In this document: positions 5,241 through 5,533 of the stretch, piece after piece | How the letters are laid out: each line of letters opens with the position of its first letter | Numbering within the stretch: the first letter of the stretch is position 1 | DNA from: Bacillota bacterium | Lineage (GTDB): Bacteria > Bacillota > Clostridia > Peptostreptococcales > Anaerovoracaceae | Assembly (NCBI GenBank): GCA_022706625.1 | Contig: JAKJCD010000039.1 | Coordinates: 6,744 to 12,276, forward strand | DNA length: 5,533 bases | Direction: 5' to 3' | Notes under the pieces: model-generated | Databases searched by the model: none | Seen by the model: the letters and a program-made list of their open reading frames with translations, nothing else | Told to the model about the DNA's origin: nothing | Made by a program: the position numbers and the translations under genes

Positions 5241-5533
5241 CAGATGTGTTCGGCCTTATTTCTCTGTGCTTTATACCCGGAATGATCACGATAATAATCG
5301 GTCACGGCATGTGGAAAAGGGTGGCAGTATACGACAGCTTCATAGAAGGAGCTAAAACCGGCATCGAAACGGCGATAACGATCCTGCCGTTTATTATTGC
5401 CATATTTATAGGGATCGAAGCCATGGTCAGTTCGGGAGCAATGGAATGCCTTGAAAATATTTTAGGCCCGGTTCTGGAAAAGCTGGGGATCCCGAAAGAA
5501 CTCACCTCCCTTATTCTGCTAAGGCCCGTATCG
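5237..5533 (+). CDS. spmB: Spore maturation protein B (3' partial)
   Basis: The ATG at 5237 overlaps the spmA stop, and the frame runs open for 99 codons to the right edge of the window, so the C-terminal part is missing. A purine-rich AAAGGA at about 5224-5229 serves as ribosome binding site. The protein starts MTDVFGLISL and has a first membrane segment at about 5-22. The typical SpmB stretch follows, VYDSFIEGAKTGIETAITILP at 31-51, then a second hydrophobic segment IIAIFIGIEAMVSSGAME and LGPVLEKLGIPKELTSLILLRPVS at 76-99. That stretch leads into the conserved (A)LLRPxSG region cut by the edge. SpmB acts with SpmA in the forespore/mother-cell membranes during spore maturation, and the overlap points to equimolar coupled synthesis. 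Confidence 0.95.
   Translation, partial: MTDVFGLISLCFIPGMITIIIGHGMWKRVAVYDSFIEGAKTGIETAITILPFIIAIFIGIEAMVSSGAMECLENILGPVLEKLGIPKELTSLILLRPVS

Noticed and set aside
5302..5505. Minus-strand frame inside spmB
   Set aside because: It is antisense to the SpmB coding sequence, whose start overlap and motifs are clear.

Overview
The window looks like chromosome from an endospore-forming member of the Clostridia (Firmicutes). This is inferred from gene content: an LPXTG-anchored surface protein, a tmk-holB-ricT housekeeping/sporulation operon, a clostridial-style AbrB regulator with a C-terminal zinc ribbon, and a spmA-spmB spore-maturation pair. The moderate GC content and strong AGGGGG/GGAGG ribosome binding sites fit this. 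No genus can be assigned from the sequence alone. I see no mobile element, CRISPR array, tRNA or rRNA.

Layout. Positions 2-1237 (+) hold the C-terminal 411 residues of a cell-wall-anchored adhesin-like protein whose start lies outside the window. It has a fibro-slime-like end, a SpaA/Cna-B-type domain, a second beta-rich domain, a Lys-Asp repeat linker, and an LPKTG sorting signal. Hairpins at about 1240-1303 close it. A promoter-like element at 1335-1360 precedes a tightly packed plus-strand operon: an unlisted 42-residue membrane microprotein (1402-1530), tmk (1527-2156), a reduced DNA polymerase III delta-prime gene (2161-2940) and ricT/yaaT (2950-3864). Junctions are a 4-base ATGA overlap, a 4-base gap and a 9-base gap. 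A bidirectional terminator (3868-3899) separates ricT from the convergent minus-strand abrB-like gene (3906-4148). Upstream of abrB on the same strand is a DUF948-like small membrane protein (4232-4558). From position 4665 on the plus strand, divergent from that gene, run spmA (4665-5240) and the start of spmB (5237 to the window edge), again joined by an ATGA overlap.

How the genes fit together. tmk makes dTDP for DNA synthesis and holB encodes a clamp-loader subunit. ricT encodes the iron-sulfur PSP1 protein that in Bacillus subtilis promotes RNase Y processing, biofilm formation and sporulation. AbrB is the transition-state regulator, and SpmA/SpmB act in spore-core dehydration. In B. subtilis the tmk-to-abrB interval also carries yaaQ, yaaR, yabA, yabB, yazA and rsmI. 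Here all of these are absent between tmk and abrB, so the locus is a compressed version of a known syntenic block.

Nothing here is clearly a new system. The points most worth a second look are the delta-prime protein that lacks both its P-loop and zinc module, the coupled microprotein ahead of tmk, the compressed tmk-abrB neighbourhood, divergent core motifs in SpmA, and the repeat-encoded Lys-Asp linker.
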